15,723 bases of DNA from Victivallales bacterium. GTDB lineage: Bacteria > Verrucomicrobiota > Lentisphaeria > Victivallales > SZUA-371. Under the pieces are notes generated by a model that was not told where the DNA came from, did not search any database, and was given only the letters and a program-made list of their open reading frames with translations. The position numbers and the translations under genes are program-made. Every line of letters begins with the position of its first letter. The stretch's first letter is position 1. Below are positions 1-8,252 of this stretch, piece by piece. The stretch is taken from NCBI GenBank assembly GCA_028691155.1, contig JAQUZV010000020.1, forward strand, positions 1-15,723. Direction: 5' to 3'.

Positions 1-783
1 ATGAACATTGGCATTACGGTGCTCGGAGGCGGCAGCCGCGGCAATTCGCTGGTAATCCACACCGGCGACAGCGGTATTCTCATCGACGCCGGATTCAGCC
101 GCAAAGAAACGTTGGCGCGACTGGCCCGGGCCCAGCTGTCCCCCGACATCATCAAAACCATCCTGATCACCCACGAACACGGCGATCATATCAAAGGATG
201 CCGTCTTCTGAGCCAGGAACTGCGGGTACCGATCTGCGTCAGCCACCATACGTACGATTATCTGCGGGGCAGCAAAGGGGAAGAGTGGTCGCAGGTGAAA
301 ATTTTCAGCGCCGGGGCCAATTTCGAATTCGGGCAATTTTCCATCGCGCCGTTTTCCGTCCAGCACGATGCCGTCGATCCGGTCGGATTCGTCATCGGCT
401 GCGACGGTCGCCGCATCGGCATCGCCACCGACCTGGGCTGCATCAATGAACTGGCCAAACTGCGGCTGCATGATTGTGACGCCTTGGTTCTGGAAGCCAA
501 TTACGACCTCGAGATGTTACGCAACGCCGAACGTTCGCTCTCCCTCAAACGCCGCATTATGGGCCGGCACGGCCATCTGGACAACCGCGACGCCGTCGCC
601 GCACTGGACGAATTATTGACGCCGCGTTCCAAGGCCCTGTTCCTCACCCACATCAGTTCTGAATGCAATGCCCACAATCTTGTCGAAAAATTAGCGGGAA
701 ATAAATTGCAGGAACTGGGTCGAACGGATATAATATTAAAAGTTATAGAACAGGATAATCCGACGGCGACCGTATGGGTCTGA
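1..783 (+). CDS. WalJ/YycJ-like MBL-fold metallo-hydrolase
   Basis: A 260-residue cytoplasmic metallo-beta-lactamase-fold protein. The metal-binding signature THEHGDH lies at residues 57-63, giving His58, His60, Asp62 and His63. Further likely ligands are the Asp in ATDLG (144), the EANYD block (165-169), HGHLDN (190-195) and LTHIS (His217). The N-terminal LGGGSRGNS block, the EANYD and GHLDN motifs and the length all fit the YycJ/WalJ branch of the fold, whose members are thought to act on nucleic acids (an exonuclease-like role is proposed). The first base of the window is the A of the ATG. The family also starts about here, so this start is plausible, but an upstream in-frame start cannot be excluded. 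The gene is followed after 71 bases by the Ser/Thr kinase on the same strand and is probably co-transcribed with it. The family call is firm; the substrate is unknown. Confidence 0.85.
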   Translation: MNIGITVLGGGSRGNSLVIHTGDSGILIDAGFSRKETLARLARAQLSPDIIKTILITHEHGDHIKGCRLLSQELRVPICVSHHTYDYLRGSKGEEWSQVKIFSAGANFEFGQFSIAPFSVQHDAVDPVGFVIGCDGRRIGIATDLGCINELAKLRLHDCDALVLEANYDLEMLRNAERSLSLKRRIMGRHGHLDNRDAVAALDELLTPRSKALFLTHISSECNAHNLVEKLAGNKLQELGRTDIILKVIEQDNPTATVWV

Positions 784-854
784 CTTTTGCCTCCCCCAAT
801 CCGACTACCGGGACATGTCGCCGTTTGACCGACCATAAGACAGGCGACAGGCAA

Positions 855-2732
855 ATGAAGCAGCAGAATTCGAACGAAACCATAACATCATCTTCCGCCT
901 CCCGCCCCGACGCCGCGCCGCCGGAACATGATTTTACGTTCGCTGAACAATTGCGGCAAAATTTTATCAACACCGTCACCACCGCCATCGTCGACCCGGA
1001 ATCGGGCGGCAAAACGCAACGTTTCCGTTGCCGCGGTTGCGGCCAGAAACTCGACGTCAGCACCCTGGAACCATTTTCCGAGTTCGAATGCCCGGTCTGC
1101 GGCGCAACCCTGACCGCCCCGCAGTGGTTCGGTGAATACATGCTGGTGAAAATCGAAGGTACCGGCGGCATGGCCACGGTCTACCGCGCCACCGACCCCA
1201 CTCTCGACCGGGAAGTGGCCATCAAAATTCTCAGCCCGGAATTTGCCCATTCCCGCAACTACCGTCGCCTCTTTCTGAACGAGGCCAGAACGGCCGCCAC
1301 CATTACTCATCCGGCGGTTATCCCGATTTACACCTGCGGAGAATTCCGGGGGCAACCGTTCATCGTCATGCAGTTCATGAAGGGCGGAGCCATGTCCCGC
1401 CAACTGACCGCCGAGGGAAAAACACCACCGCTGCCGGAAGCGGTAAAATGGTTTCGCGCCGTCGCCGACGGGCTTTACTGCGCCTATCGTCACGGCATCG
1501 TGCATCATGACGTCAAACCCGACAATATCATGCTGGACAACGTCCGCAGCGCCAAAATCGGCGATTTCGGCATTGCCCAGGCCATCAACGACCATCTGGA
1601 ACCGGAACTCCACACCCTCGGACAAACCTGGTTCAGTCCGCTTTACGTCAGTCCGGAAAAAGCCGTCGCCCATCGGGAAGATTATCCCGGCGACATTTAC
1701 AGTCTTGCGGCCTCGTTCTATCACATTTTTACCGGCCATCCGCCATTCCGGCACCACGATGCCAAAGAGCTGATCCGAATGCGGCTGGAGAAAATGCCGC
1801 CGCCGCCGCGGCACTATCGCCACGACCTGCCCGAAGATCTGTCACGACTGCTGATGCGCATGCTCAGCATCAACCCGCTGGAACGCCCGGAATATCCCCA
1901 GATTATCAGCGAACTCGACGCCATCATCGCCCGGCTGGAACAGCGGCGGAAACAGCAGTCCTCCCGCAAGGCGCGCTCCCTCCGGGCCCTGATGAAAATC
2001 GGCGCGGCAACCGGAATCATCATGATCGCCGCCGCGATCGCCGCCGGTGGTTATCACCTGGCCCACTGGAAAAACTTCTCCGACCCGGAAACCACGGCCG
2101 CCATCCTCGACCAACGCATTACCGCCATCGCCGCCCTCCTGGCCGGCGGGGATTCCCGACGCGCCGCCGACATGGCCAAAACATTGCTCGAAACCGACGA
2201 CCTGCCTCTTTCGACCCGCAAAGATGCCGCATTGCAGTTGGCCATCAGCAACTATCTCAACAACAACCGTTACGCCCCCGACAACTGCGCCTATATCGCC
2301 GGCCAACTGCTCCAGGCCGGAATGCCGCCGACCTCGACCGCCATTGCCATTATCCGTTTTTTGGAAAAACGGGACATCGAGGCCGATGATCTGCGCCGCA
2401 AACTCCGGGATGCCGCGCTCCGGGAACGTCGGTTGGGAGAATTTGCCATTTTTGTCCGCCATGCCTACCATTACGAACGGGGCCGGGAATCCGCCGCCAC
2501 GGTGTCGGCCGCTCTCGCGGCCATGCGGGAGCTCGCTCGCGAAACTCCCGACGACGACGATTATACCGTCGGCTGGTGGCAACGGCTGCCGTTGTACGAT
2601 GACGTCCTCCACCGCCTCAGCCGGGACAATATCCCGCTGGAACCGCTGTTCGACCGCCTGCGTCTGGAACCGGCGAGAAACCTTACCGGGCCGGCAGAAC
2701 CCACAGGGAGAAATCATGAAATTGACCGCTAA
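855..2732 (+). CDS. Membrane Ser/Thr protein kinase with N-terminal zinc ribbon
   Basis: A 625-residue protein counted from the ATG at 855. Order of parts: a short polar N-terminus; a four-Cys zinc ribbon (Cys59, Cys62, Cys79, Cys82); a Hanks-type kinase domain from about 93 to 365; a basic juxtamembrane stretch; one membrane helix at about 381-398; and a helical, probably periplasmic tail. Kinase motifs seen are the glycine loop GTGGMATVY, the ATP lysine in VAIKIL (124), the helix-C Glu (143), the catalytic loop HHDVKPDN (Asp219, Asn224), DFG (237-239) and SPE in place of APE. The usual HRD reads HHD, so this is a non-RD kinase. The catalytic Lys, Asp, Asn and DFG are kept, so activity is expected. 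An in-frame ATG at 774 overlaps the previous gene and adds 27 unlike-domain residues. I prefer 855, which has AGG at 849-851, though this site is weak. The end overlaps the next gene by 17 bases. Confidence 0.88.
   Translation: MKQQNSNETITSSSASRPDAAPPEHDFTFAEQLRQNFINTVTTAIVDPESGGKTQRFRCRGCGQKLDVSTLEPFSEFECPVCGATLTAPQWFGEYMLVKIEGTGGMATVYRATDPTLDREVAIKILSPEFAHSRNYRRLFLNEARTAATITHPAVIPIYTCGEFRGQPFIVMQFMKGGAMSRQLTAEGKTPPLPEAVKWFRAVADGLYCAYRHGIVHHDVKPDNIMLDNVRSAKIGDFGIAQAINDHLEPELHTLGQTWFSPLYVSPEKAVAHREDYPGDIYSLAASFYHIFTGHPPFRHHDAKELIRMRLEKMPPPPRHYRHDLPEDLSRLLMRMLSINPLERPEYPQIISELDAIIARLEQRRKQQSSRKARSLRALMKIGAATGIIMIAAAIAAGGYHLAHWKNFSDPETTAAILDQRITAIAALLAGGDSRRAADMAKTLLETDDLPLSTRKDAALQLAISNYLNNNRYAPDNCAYIAGQLLQAGMPPTSTAIAIIRFLEKRDIEADDLRRKLRDAALRERRLGEFAIFVRHAYHYERGRESAATVSAALAAMRELARETPDDDDYTVGWWQRLPLYDDVLHRLSRDNIPLEPLFDRLRLEPARNLTGPAEPTGRNHEIDR
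2705..2710 (+). promoter_or_regulatory. Ribosome binding site fixing the start of the pseudo-histidine kinase
   Basis: AGGGAG lies five bases before the ATG at 2716, inside the end of the kinase gene. The reading frame stays open far upstream, to 2047, but that extension is antisense-like low-complexity sequence overlapping the kinase. This site and the typical membrane N-terminus MKLTAKFFRL select 2716. Confidence 0.75.
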
Positions 2733-4338
2733 ATTTTTTCGTCTGGCCGTCATTACCGCTCTTCCGTCCGTCGCGGCCGTCTGGCTGACGGCCCGATATA
2801 CCTTCGGCCCGGGCCGGGAACTCATCCCTCCGGCCGCCGCCGGTCATCTCTCGCCGCTCGTCTTTCTGGCCATCCTGGCGGCAATAGCACTACTGCTGTT
2901 GCTGGCGGGCTATTTCTGGCTGCGGCGCCAGGTGCTTCGTCCCCTGCGCCGGACCACCAAACGCGCCGCCGCCATGGCCCGGGGTGAAGACGAAACCGAG
3001 GCGCCGTCTCCTTCCGGAAACGATGAAATGGCCGAACTGAACCGGGAACTCGGGTTTATCCGCGACCGGATGCAAAGCTATCTCTCCCGAATGGAAAGCA
3101 GCCGGGAACGGGAAAACAATATTCGCCGCAAAGCGGAAAGCGCCGGGAAAATCCGCGGCAGCTTTCTGAACAATATTTCGCTGGAACTGAAAAATCCCCT
3201 GACCGCAATCATCGGGTTCACCTCCTTGCTGCGGCGGGAGCTCACCACCTGGAAATTCACGGAAAGCAAGATCGCCAAATGCGATATTATCCTGGCCGAT
3301 GCCGCTGCCATCAACAGCTTTTTCGACAAATTGGCCACCCTGTCACTGCTGGGTTCCGGCGCCTGCCCCCTCTGCCCCCGGGAAATCCGGGTGTCCGAAT
3401 TTCTCCAGGCCATCGAGGAAAAGAGTTACCGCCGCGGGGAAAACCGTCAGGTCACCGTGTCGTGCCGCTATTCCACCGGACAGCCGGAAACCATTTTATC
3501 CGACCCGGACCTCCTCGGCGACGCCATCGCCATGCTGCTGGGCTGCATCGTCAGAAATTCCCCGTCCGACACCACCGTAACGGTGGAATGCACTCAGGAC
3601 GGCCCGCTGGTGGTATTCCGGATTGCCGCGCCGCCGGCCGAAAAGGGTCAGCTCGATATCGCCGCCCTGTACCGCAAACATTATTGTCATGTCATCGGCA
3701 TCCGGCCCGCCGATATTTCCGGCATCGACATGCTCGACCTGGCTCTGGTCAAATCCCGGCTGGACCTGCTTCATGCCCGCGTCAGCGTCGACGGCCCCCT
3801 CGCCGAAGGCGACACCTTTAACATCTCTTTCAATGTGGAAGACATCCTCAACGACAGTGCCGCCAAGGTTTGTCCGCTGTTGCATTATGCCACCAATTTT
3901 AACCTGACTCTCAACGGAGACCGGGACCAGCCGCAATCCGGCCCCTCCGGTCACCCCCCGCGCGCCATGAACGTCATGCTGCTGGGAAACGACCGCCATA
4001 CCAGCATGCTGCTGGGAGAAATGCTGTCCCTGGCCGGACATCAGTTCGACGCGGTGCGCACCCGTCGGGAATGTCTCGAACAGTTGGGCATTCGCCCCTA
4101 CGATCTGTTGCTTATCGATATGCGGCCGCCCTACAGCCGCTATCTCAACCTGATCCGCCAGATCGCCGCCTGGCCGTCGCGCGACCACCTCCACGTCATC
4201 ATTATGGCGCCGGGGCTGACCGATGCGGAAAAGGAACCGTTTGCGCTGTGCGGCATCGACGAATGTGTCTTCAAACCCTTCGACGTCGAGCAGATGGACC
4301 GGAGATTCCAGGAAATCGCCGCCAAAAAACGGGACTGA
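2716..4338 (+). CDS. Degenerate hybrid histidine kinase (HAMP, pseudo-HisKA/ATPase, receiver)
   Basis: A 540-residue inner-membrane protein. Two membrane helices (about 9-26 and 47-69) flank a very short outside loop. A HAMP-like linker (70-124), a coiled coil, a dimerisation/H-box region (146-215), an ATPase-like region (225-375) and a C-terminal receiver (417-535) follow. The H-box reads FLNNISLELKNPL, which matches the family except that the phospho-accepting His is Leu156 (CTG at 3181). The N-box Asn is replaced (MLLGCIVRNSP), and no DxGxG or GxGxG box is visible, so neither autophosphorylation nor ATP binding is expected. The receiver keeps Asp468 (IDMR) and Lys520 (FKPF), but the usual Thr/Ser is Ala498 and the acidic pair is Asn-Asp. 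The frame is open throughout, so it is not a decayed gene. It overlaps the Ser/Thr kinase gene by 17 bases, which suggests coupled expression and a shared pathway. The architecture is certain; a scaffold or substrate role is inference. Confidence 0.82.
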   Translation: MKLTAKFFRLAVITALPSVAAVWLTARYTFGPGRELIPPAAAGHLSPLVFLAILAAIALLLLLAGYFWLRRQVLRPLRRTTKRAAAMARGEDETEAPSPSGNDEMAELNRELGFIRDRMQSYLSRMESSRERENNIRRKAESAGKIRGSFLNNISLELKNPLTAIIGFTSLLRRELTTWKFTESKIAKCDIILADAAAINSFFDKLATLSLLGSGACPLCPREIRVSEFLQAIEEKSYRRGENRQVTVSCRYSTGQPETILSDPDLLGDAIAMLLGCIVRNSPSDTTVTVECTQDGPLVVFRIAAPPAEKGQLDIAALYRKHYCHVIGIRPADISGIDMLDLALVKSRLDLLHARVSVDGPLAEGDTFNISFNVEDILNDSAAKVCPLLHYATNFNLTLNGDRDQPQSGPSGHPPRAMNVMLLGNDRHTSMLLGEMLSLAGHQFDAVRTRRECLEQLGIRPYDLLLIDMRPPYSRYLNLIRQIAAWPSRDHLHVIIMAPGLTDAEKEPFALCGIDECVFKPFDVEQMDRRFQEIAAKKRD

Positions 4339-4386
4339 AAGCCCTTTTCTCCCCAGTTGCAAAAGCGGAGTCGAGGCAAACGCCGT

Positions 4387-5334
4387 TTACGGCACCGTGG
4401 ACGCACCGCCGGTGCGGGCATATTTCCGCAACAACTGCAACAGCCGGGGATCGTTTCGGAACGGACGGAAAGACGGATCGTCAAGCGGTTGCGGCAACGT
4501 CTGTCCGGGACTGATGTTATCACGATATCGCAATGCCTGTTCCAGCGCCGCCAATGCGGCCGGCAGTTCGCCGCGCTCCGCATGGACACAGGCCAGATTG
4601 TAATGAAACAGCGGATATTTGGGGTCTTTCCGCAACGCCGCCGCAAAGATATGCTCCGCCTCCTGCAGCCGACCTTCCATGGCTTCGGCCACGCCGGTCC
4701 AGACCACCAGATCGCGCCATTCTCCGGGCCGCAGTTCGGATTGGCGATTTTCCGCCTCCAACGCCGGACGCAGCGCCTCCAACGCCTGCCGGTAATCGCC
4801 CCGGTCGAAAGCCGCCTTACCGTCGAAACAGAGCCGGTAAATCGGTGGAACATCCCCCACCGCAAGCCGATCCAGCAGCGGCAACAACACTTTACCGTCG
4901 GGACAGTTACCCCGCACCAGCCGCACCGTCATTGCCAGACCGGGGACCGCATAATAAGCCGTAATGTTTCTGCGGACGCCCTGAGGGGACGGGGACTCCC
5001 ATTCCACCACGGCAAATTTGCCGTAGTCATACTGCCTGATATGCCCGCGCCGAACCTTGGCCCGCAACGCTTTGGTCCACAGCGACTGCCGGCAGGCCCG
5101 GCTGTCGGCATAGGTATCCCGAGTCAATGTCAACGCCAACGCCGTCCGGGTCTTCCCGTCCAGCGCCGTCAGGTAAAAACGCTCCGGCTCATTACTGACC
5201 TGCTCCGCCTTGAATTCCGGCAATGTTGTCTGAACCAGCTTGTCGCCGAAAAAAATATTGTTCAGCGCCATCAGCGGCAAAGCCGCCGTTGCCAACAAGC
5301 CGAACAGCGGCAACCATAACCAACGGCAACGCAT
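4387..5334 (-). CDS. Exported or membrane-anchored TPR protein
   Basis: A 315-residue protein with a hydrophobic N-terminus (about residues 5-24, after a short basic start) that looks like an uncleaved anchor or signal peptide. The middle part (30-160) has no motif I recognise. The C-terminal half carries about three tetratricopeptide-like helical hairpins: 170-198 (AAFDRGDYRQALEAL), 206-240 (GRLQEAEHIFAAAL..DP) and 243-272 (FHYNLACVHAERGELPAALAAL). It closes with the DPSFRPFRNDPRL pattern often seen after the last TPR. The ATG lies one base past the aroC stop, so translation is probably coupled to aroC. It converges on the plus-strand signalling genes with 48 bases between, where I see no clear terminator. 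The function is unknown; TPRs suggest protein binding outside the cytoplasm. Confidence 0.75.
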   Translation of the reverse strand: MRCRWLWLPLFGLLATAALPLMALNNIFFGDKLVQTTLPEFKAEQVSNEPERFYLTALDGKTRTALALTLTRDTYADSRACRQSLWTKALRAKVRRGHIRQYDYGKFAVVEWESPSPQGVRRNITAYYAVPGLAMTVRLVRGNCPDGKVLLPLLDRLAVGDVPPIYRLCFDGKAAFDRGDYRQALEALRPALEAENRQSELRPGEWRDLVVWTGVAEAMEGRLQEAEHIFAAALRKDPKYPLFHYNLACVHAERGELPAALAALEQALRYRDNISPGQTLPQPLDDPSFRPFRNDPRLLQLLRKYARTGGASTVP

Positions 5335-5335
5335 G

Positions 5336-6403
5336 TCAGTTCACCGTATTTTCCCGCAATGCTTCCTGCCGCTTCAAATGATCCACCAGCACAATGGCAC
5401 TCATGGCCTCCACCACCGGCACCAGCCGCGCCCCGATAAAGGGATCGTGTCGACCGATCGTCCGGCATTCCACCGCCCGGCCGTCGCCATCGATGGTCCG
5501 CTGAGGCTGGGAAATCGATGCCGTCGGCTTGACCGCCAGCCGGAAAACAATCTCCTGTCCGGTGGAAATGCCGCCGGTAATGCCGCCGGCGTGGTTGGAA
5601 AGGAAGCCGGAAACATCGATTTCATCGTTGTTTTCCCGACCGGTCAGGTCGACGGCGGCAAATCCTTCGCCGAATTCGATGCCTTTGACCGCGCCCAGGG
5701 AAAGCATGGCTTTGGCCAGATCGGCGTCAAGCTTGTCGAAAACCGGTTCTCCCAAACCGGCGGGCACCCCGCGGATCACGCATTCGACAATGCCGCCGGC
5801 GCTGTTGCCAGCCGATTTCAGAGCTACAATCCGGGCCTGCATTTTTGCCGCCGCGTCGAGGTCCGCCGCCCGAACGGCATTCTTCTCGATGGCGGAAAAA
5901 TCAATGTTCTCACAGGAAATGCCCGCCGCCCGTTTCACATAAGCGGTAATGGCAATATGGTGGCGCGCCAGCAACATTTTGGCAATAGCGCCCGCCGCCA
6001 CCCGAGCCGCCGTTTCCCGGCCGGAAGAACGGCCGCCGCCCCGATAATCGCGAAGGCCGTATTTCTGCTGATAGGCAAAATCGGCATGACCGGGACGAAA
6101 TAAATTTTTCACCTCGTCATAAGCCTGCGGACGCTGATCCCGGTTGCGGATCAGCAGCAGCAACGGCGTTCCGGTGGCCCGGCCTTCGAAAACCCCCGAG
6201 AGGATTTCCGCCGTATCCGGCTCCCGCCGCGTCGTCGACACCGCCGACTGGCCCGGACGCCGCCGGTCCAGTTCGTGCTGAATCATCGCCGGATCGATTT
6301 CCAGTCCCGGCGTAATGCCCTCCACCACCACACCGATACCGCCGCCGTGCGATTCACCGAAAGTGGTAATTCTGAATTCCTGTCCCCAAACACTACCGGG
6401 CAT
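5336..6403 (-). CDS. aroC: Chorismate synthase
   Basis: A 355-residue enzyme that converts 5-enolpyruvylshikimate-3-phosphate to chorismate using reduced FMN, the last step of the shikimate pathway. All three family signatures are present: GESHGGGIGVVVEG (16-29), the RGGGRSSGRETAARVAAG block (121-138) and RHDPFIGARLVPVVEAM (318-334). Length is normal for the bacterial enzyme. The frame is open to an ATG at 6475, but those 24 extra residues lie inside aroK. The start at 6403 gives the family-typical MPGSVWGQEFRITTFGESHG and has a strong ribosome binding site. The first 11 bases overlap the end of aroK, so the two are translationally coupled. The identification is secure. Confidence 0.97.
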   Translation of the reverse strand: MPGSVWGQEFRITTFGESHGGGIGVVVEGITPGLEIDPAMIQHELDRRRPGQSAVSTTRREPDTAEILSGVFEGRATGTPLLLLIRNRDQRPQAYDEVKNLFRPGHADFAYQQKYGLRDYRGGGRSSGRETAARVAAGAIAKMLLARHHIAITAYVKRAAGISCENIDFSAIEKNAVRAADLDAAAKMQARIVALKSAGNSAGGIVECVIRGVPAGLGEPVFDKLDADLAKAMLSLGAVKGIEFGEGFAAVDLTGRENNDEIDVSGFLSNHAGGITGGISTGQEIVFRLAVKPTASISQPQRTIDGDGRAVECRTIGRHDPFIGARLVPVVEAMSAIVLVDHLKRQEALRENTVN

Positions 6404-6935
6404 GATCCATGGCCTCCCTGATTCGTGATTCGATAATGGTCGCCGCCTGTGCCGCCGGCAGATCATCCAGTGCAATGATTAAATCGGCGCAACGACAATA
6501 ATACGGCTCGCGCCGCCGATACAAGACGTCGAAACTTTCCCGCGGCCGCTCCGGGTCGAGAAACGGCGGGATGCCGCCGCGCCGCACCCGTTCGAACAGA
6601 ACCGCGGCCGGCAATTGGAGATAAACCACCAGTCCGAGCGCATGAATTCTCTGTTGAATCTCCTCGTTCACCGGCATTCTGCCGCCCATGGCCACCACCC
6701 GGTCGCCATCCAGCGCCAACAACACATCCATTACTTCTTCTTCCAATCGCCGGAAACCGTCCTCGCCGACCTGGAGAAAAATTTCCCGGACGCCCAACCG
6801 GGTCCGATGCCGTTGGCAGTATATATCCTGCAGCACCTCGTCGGTATCCAGAAAATCCCACCCCAGCGCCGTCGCCAGGCGCCGGCCGTGAGTGCTCTTG
6901 CCGCAGTGTTTCATGCCGATGAAAACTACATTCAT
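6393..6935 (-). CDS. aroK: Shikimate kinase
   Basis: A 180-residue cytoplasmic P-loop kinase that phosphorylates shikimate at the 3-hydroxyl with ATP, two steps before chorismate synthase. Visible features are the Walker A loop GMKHCGKST (7-15), the DTD motif with Asp30 and Asp32 (Mg and shikimate), the shikimate-contacting block VGEDGFRRLEEEV (56-68), the GG pair at 84-85 (AMGGR, where most members have GGG), the lid around RRGGIPPFLDP (118-128) and the late Arg-rich RRREPYY block. Length is typical. AAGGAA (6945-6950) stands nine bases before the ATG. It follows ychF by 24 bases and overlaps aroC by 11, so three genes share a transcript. Gluconate kinases share the fold, but the DTD motif and the aroC neighbour favour AroK. 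Confidence 0.92.
   Translation of the reverse strand: MNVVFIGMKHCGKSTHGRRLATALGWDFLDTDEVLQDIYCQRHRTRLGVREIFLQVGEDGFRRLEEEVMDVLLALDGDRVVAMGGRMPVNEEIQQRIHALGLVVYLQLPAAVLFERVRRGGIPPFLDPERPRESFDVLYRRREPYYCRCADLIIALDDLPAAQAATIIESRIREAMDHAR
6413..6419 (-). promoter_or_regulatory. Ribosome binding site of aroC
   Basis: Read on the minus strand this is AGGGAGG, nine bases before the ATG at 6403 and inside the aroK coding region. It decides the aroC start against the longer open frame. Confidence 0.75.
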
Positions 6936-6959
6936 AATTCCGCGTTCCTTCTTCGTCGG

Positions 6960-8060
6960 CTACACCGAAAAACGCACATGGATCACGTCGCCGTCGCGCA
7001 CCACGTAATCTTTGCCCTCGATCCGGAGTTTTCCCGCCGCCTGAGCCGCGTTCCAGCCGCCGTATTGCACCATATCTTCGTACGCCACCGTTTCCATCCG
7101 AATAAAACCGCGGCTCAGATCGGTATGGATTTTACCGGCCGCTTCCGGGGCCGTCATGCCGCGGGTAATGGTCCAGGCTCTGGTTTCCTTGGGCCCGGCG
7201 GTGAAGAAAGTGATATAATCCAGCAGCCGGTAACCGGTGTGAATCACCCGTACCAAGCCGCTCTCTTCGATGCCGAGATCTTCCAGAAACAGCGCCGCTT
7301 CCTCTTCGGAAAGCTGCGACAGCTCTTCTTCCAGTTTACCGCAGACCGGTACCACTTCCATCCCTTTTTCCGCTGCCGCCGCCACCAATGCCGCCGTCAT
7401 GTCATCCTGTCCGAACGATTTGAACGTGGCTTCGTCGACATTCGCCACCACAAACGCCGGCATCAGCGACAACAGTCCCAGACGATGGAGTATTTCCATC
7501 TGTCCCGGATCGTCCCGATGGCAGACCGGAATCTTGCCTTCCCCCAGACAATCGGCGCAATACTGGGCCAGTTCCAGCTCCGCTTTGACCTCTTTATCGC
7601 CGGAACGCAACAATTTACGCGACTTTTCCAGTTTGCGTTCCAGCGCTTCCAGGTCGGAAAGCATCAGCTCGGTCATAATCACCTCCAGGTCCCGCAGCGG
7701 ATTGAGCTCGCCGGACACATGAACCACATCCACATCGTTGAAGGCGCGCACCACATGCGCCACCGCATCGACATTGCGGATATGCCCCAGAAATTTGTTG
7801 CCCAATCCCTGGCCCTGACTGGCCCCTTCGACCAAACCGGCAATATCGATAAACTTGAGTGTGGCCGGAATAATCTCCTTCGTCGCCTCCAGCTTCGCCA
7901 GCACATTCAGCCGTTCGTCCGGCACCGCGACAATCCCCGTGTTCGGCTCGATGGTGCAGAACGGGAAATTAGCCGCCGCCGCGCCGCCATGACTCAAGGC
8001 GTTGAAAATAGTAGACTTGCCGACATTGGGCAAGCCGACAAAACCGCATGAAAATCCCAT
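6960..8060 (-). CDS. ychF: Redox-responsive ribosome-binding ATPase YchF (OLA1 family)
   Basis: A 366-residue P-loop protein of the Obg-related YchF/OLA1 family, which binds the ribosome and prefers ATP to GTP. Motifs: G1 GLPNVGKST (9-17); a conserved NFPFCTIEPNTG switch I region (31-42); G3 DIAGLVEGASQGQGLGNKFL (72-91); and ANVDE in the region where family members have NxxE in place of NKxD. The C-terminal part, beginning near YITFFTAGPKETRAW, is the TGS-like domain and ends in the typical GDVIHVRFSV. AAGGA (8071-8075) is ten bases before the ATG. It is the first gene of a minus-strand operon with aroK, aroC and the TPR gene, and is divergent from grpE. The identification is secure. Confidence 0.97.
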   Translation of the reverse strand: MGFSCGFVGLPNVGKSTIFNALSHGGAAAANFPFCTIEPNTGIVAVPDERLNVLAKLEATKEIIPATLKFIDIAGLVEGASQGQGLGNKFLGHIRNVDAVAHVVRAFNDVDVVHVSGELNPLRDLEVIMTELMLSDLEALERKLEKSRKLLRSGDKEVKAELELAQYCADCLGEGKIPVCHRDDPGQMEILHRLGLLSLMPAFVVANVDEATFKSFGQDDMTAALVAAAAEKGMEVVPVCGKLEEELSQLSEEEAALFLEDLGIEESGLVRVIHTGYRLLDYITFFTAGPKETRAWTITRGMTAPEAAGKIHTDLSRGFIRMETVAYEDMVQYGGWNAAQAAGKLRIEGKDYVVRDGDVIHVRFSV

Positions 8061-8114
8061 ATTGTCATTATCCTTATATTAACGCATTCGCAAAAAACAT
8101 AGTTCCATTTCAGT

Positions 8115-8143
8115 AATTTACACCCGTTTCCGGTGAAGCACAA
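8115..8143 (-). promoter_or_regulatory. Candidate promoter of the ychF operon
   Basis: On the minus strand TTGTGC (8138-8143) and TAAATT (8115-8120) are separated by exactly 17 bases. Transcription would start near 8108 and give a leader of about 48 bases before the ychF ATG. The -10 matches the sigma-70 consensus at four of six bases and the -35 at only three, so this is a candidate from position and spacing only. Confidence 0.3.
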
Positions 8144-8147
8144 AACT

Positions 8148-8159
8148 ATTTCCGGAAAT
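8148..8159. promoter_or_regulatory. Perfect 12-base palindrome, possible operator
   Basis: ATTTCCGGAAAT reads the same on both strands. It lies just upstream of the candidate -35 of the ychF operon and shares the TTTCCGG core with the flanking inverted repeat. Its binding protein, if any, is unknown. Confidence 0.35.
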
Positions 8160-8252
8160 TTTTACCCCCCGCGGCCACCGGGAGAAAAACAGCAAATGCG
8201 GTTCCCGATAAGCCATCCATCAAGAATTATCTCGCCGGCGAAAGATTTTAAC

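Noticed and set aside
774..854. A longer N-terminus for the Ser/Thr kinase
   Set aside because: The extra 27 residues overlap the end of the hydrolase gene, look like no domain, and the start has no good ribosome binding site. The choice of 855 is still only moderately supported.
6404..6475. A 24-residue extension of chorismate synthase
   Set aside because: It lies within aroK in another frame, and the family starts at MPGSVWGQEF, which has a strong ribosome binding site.
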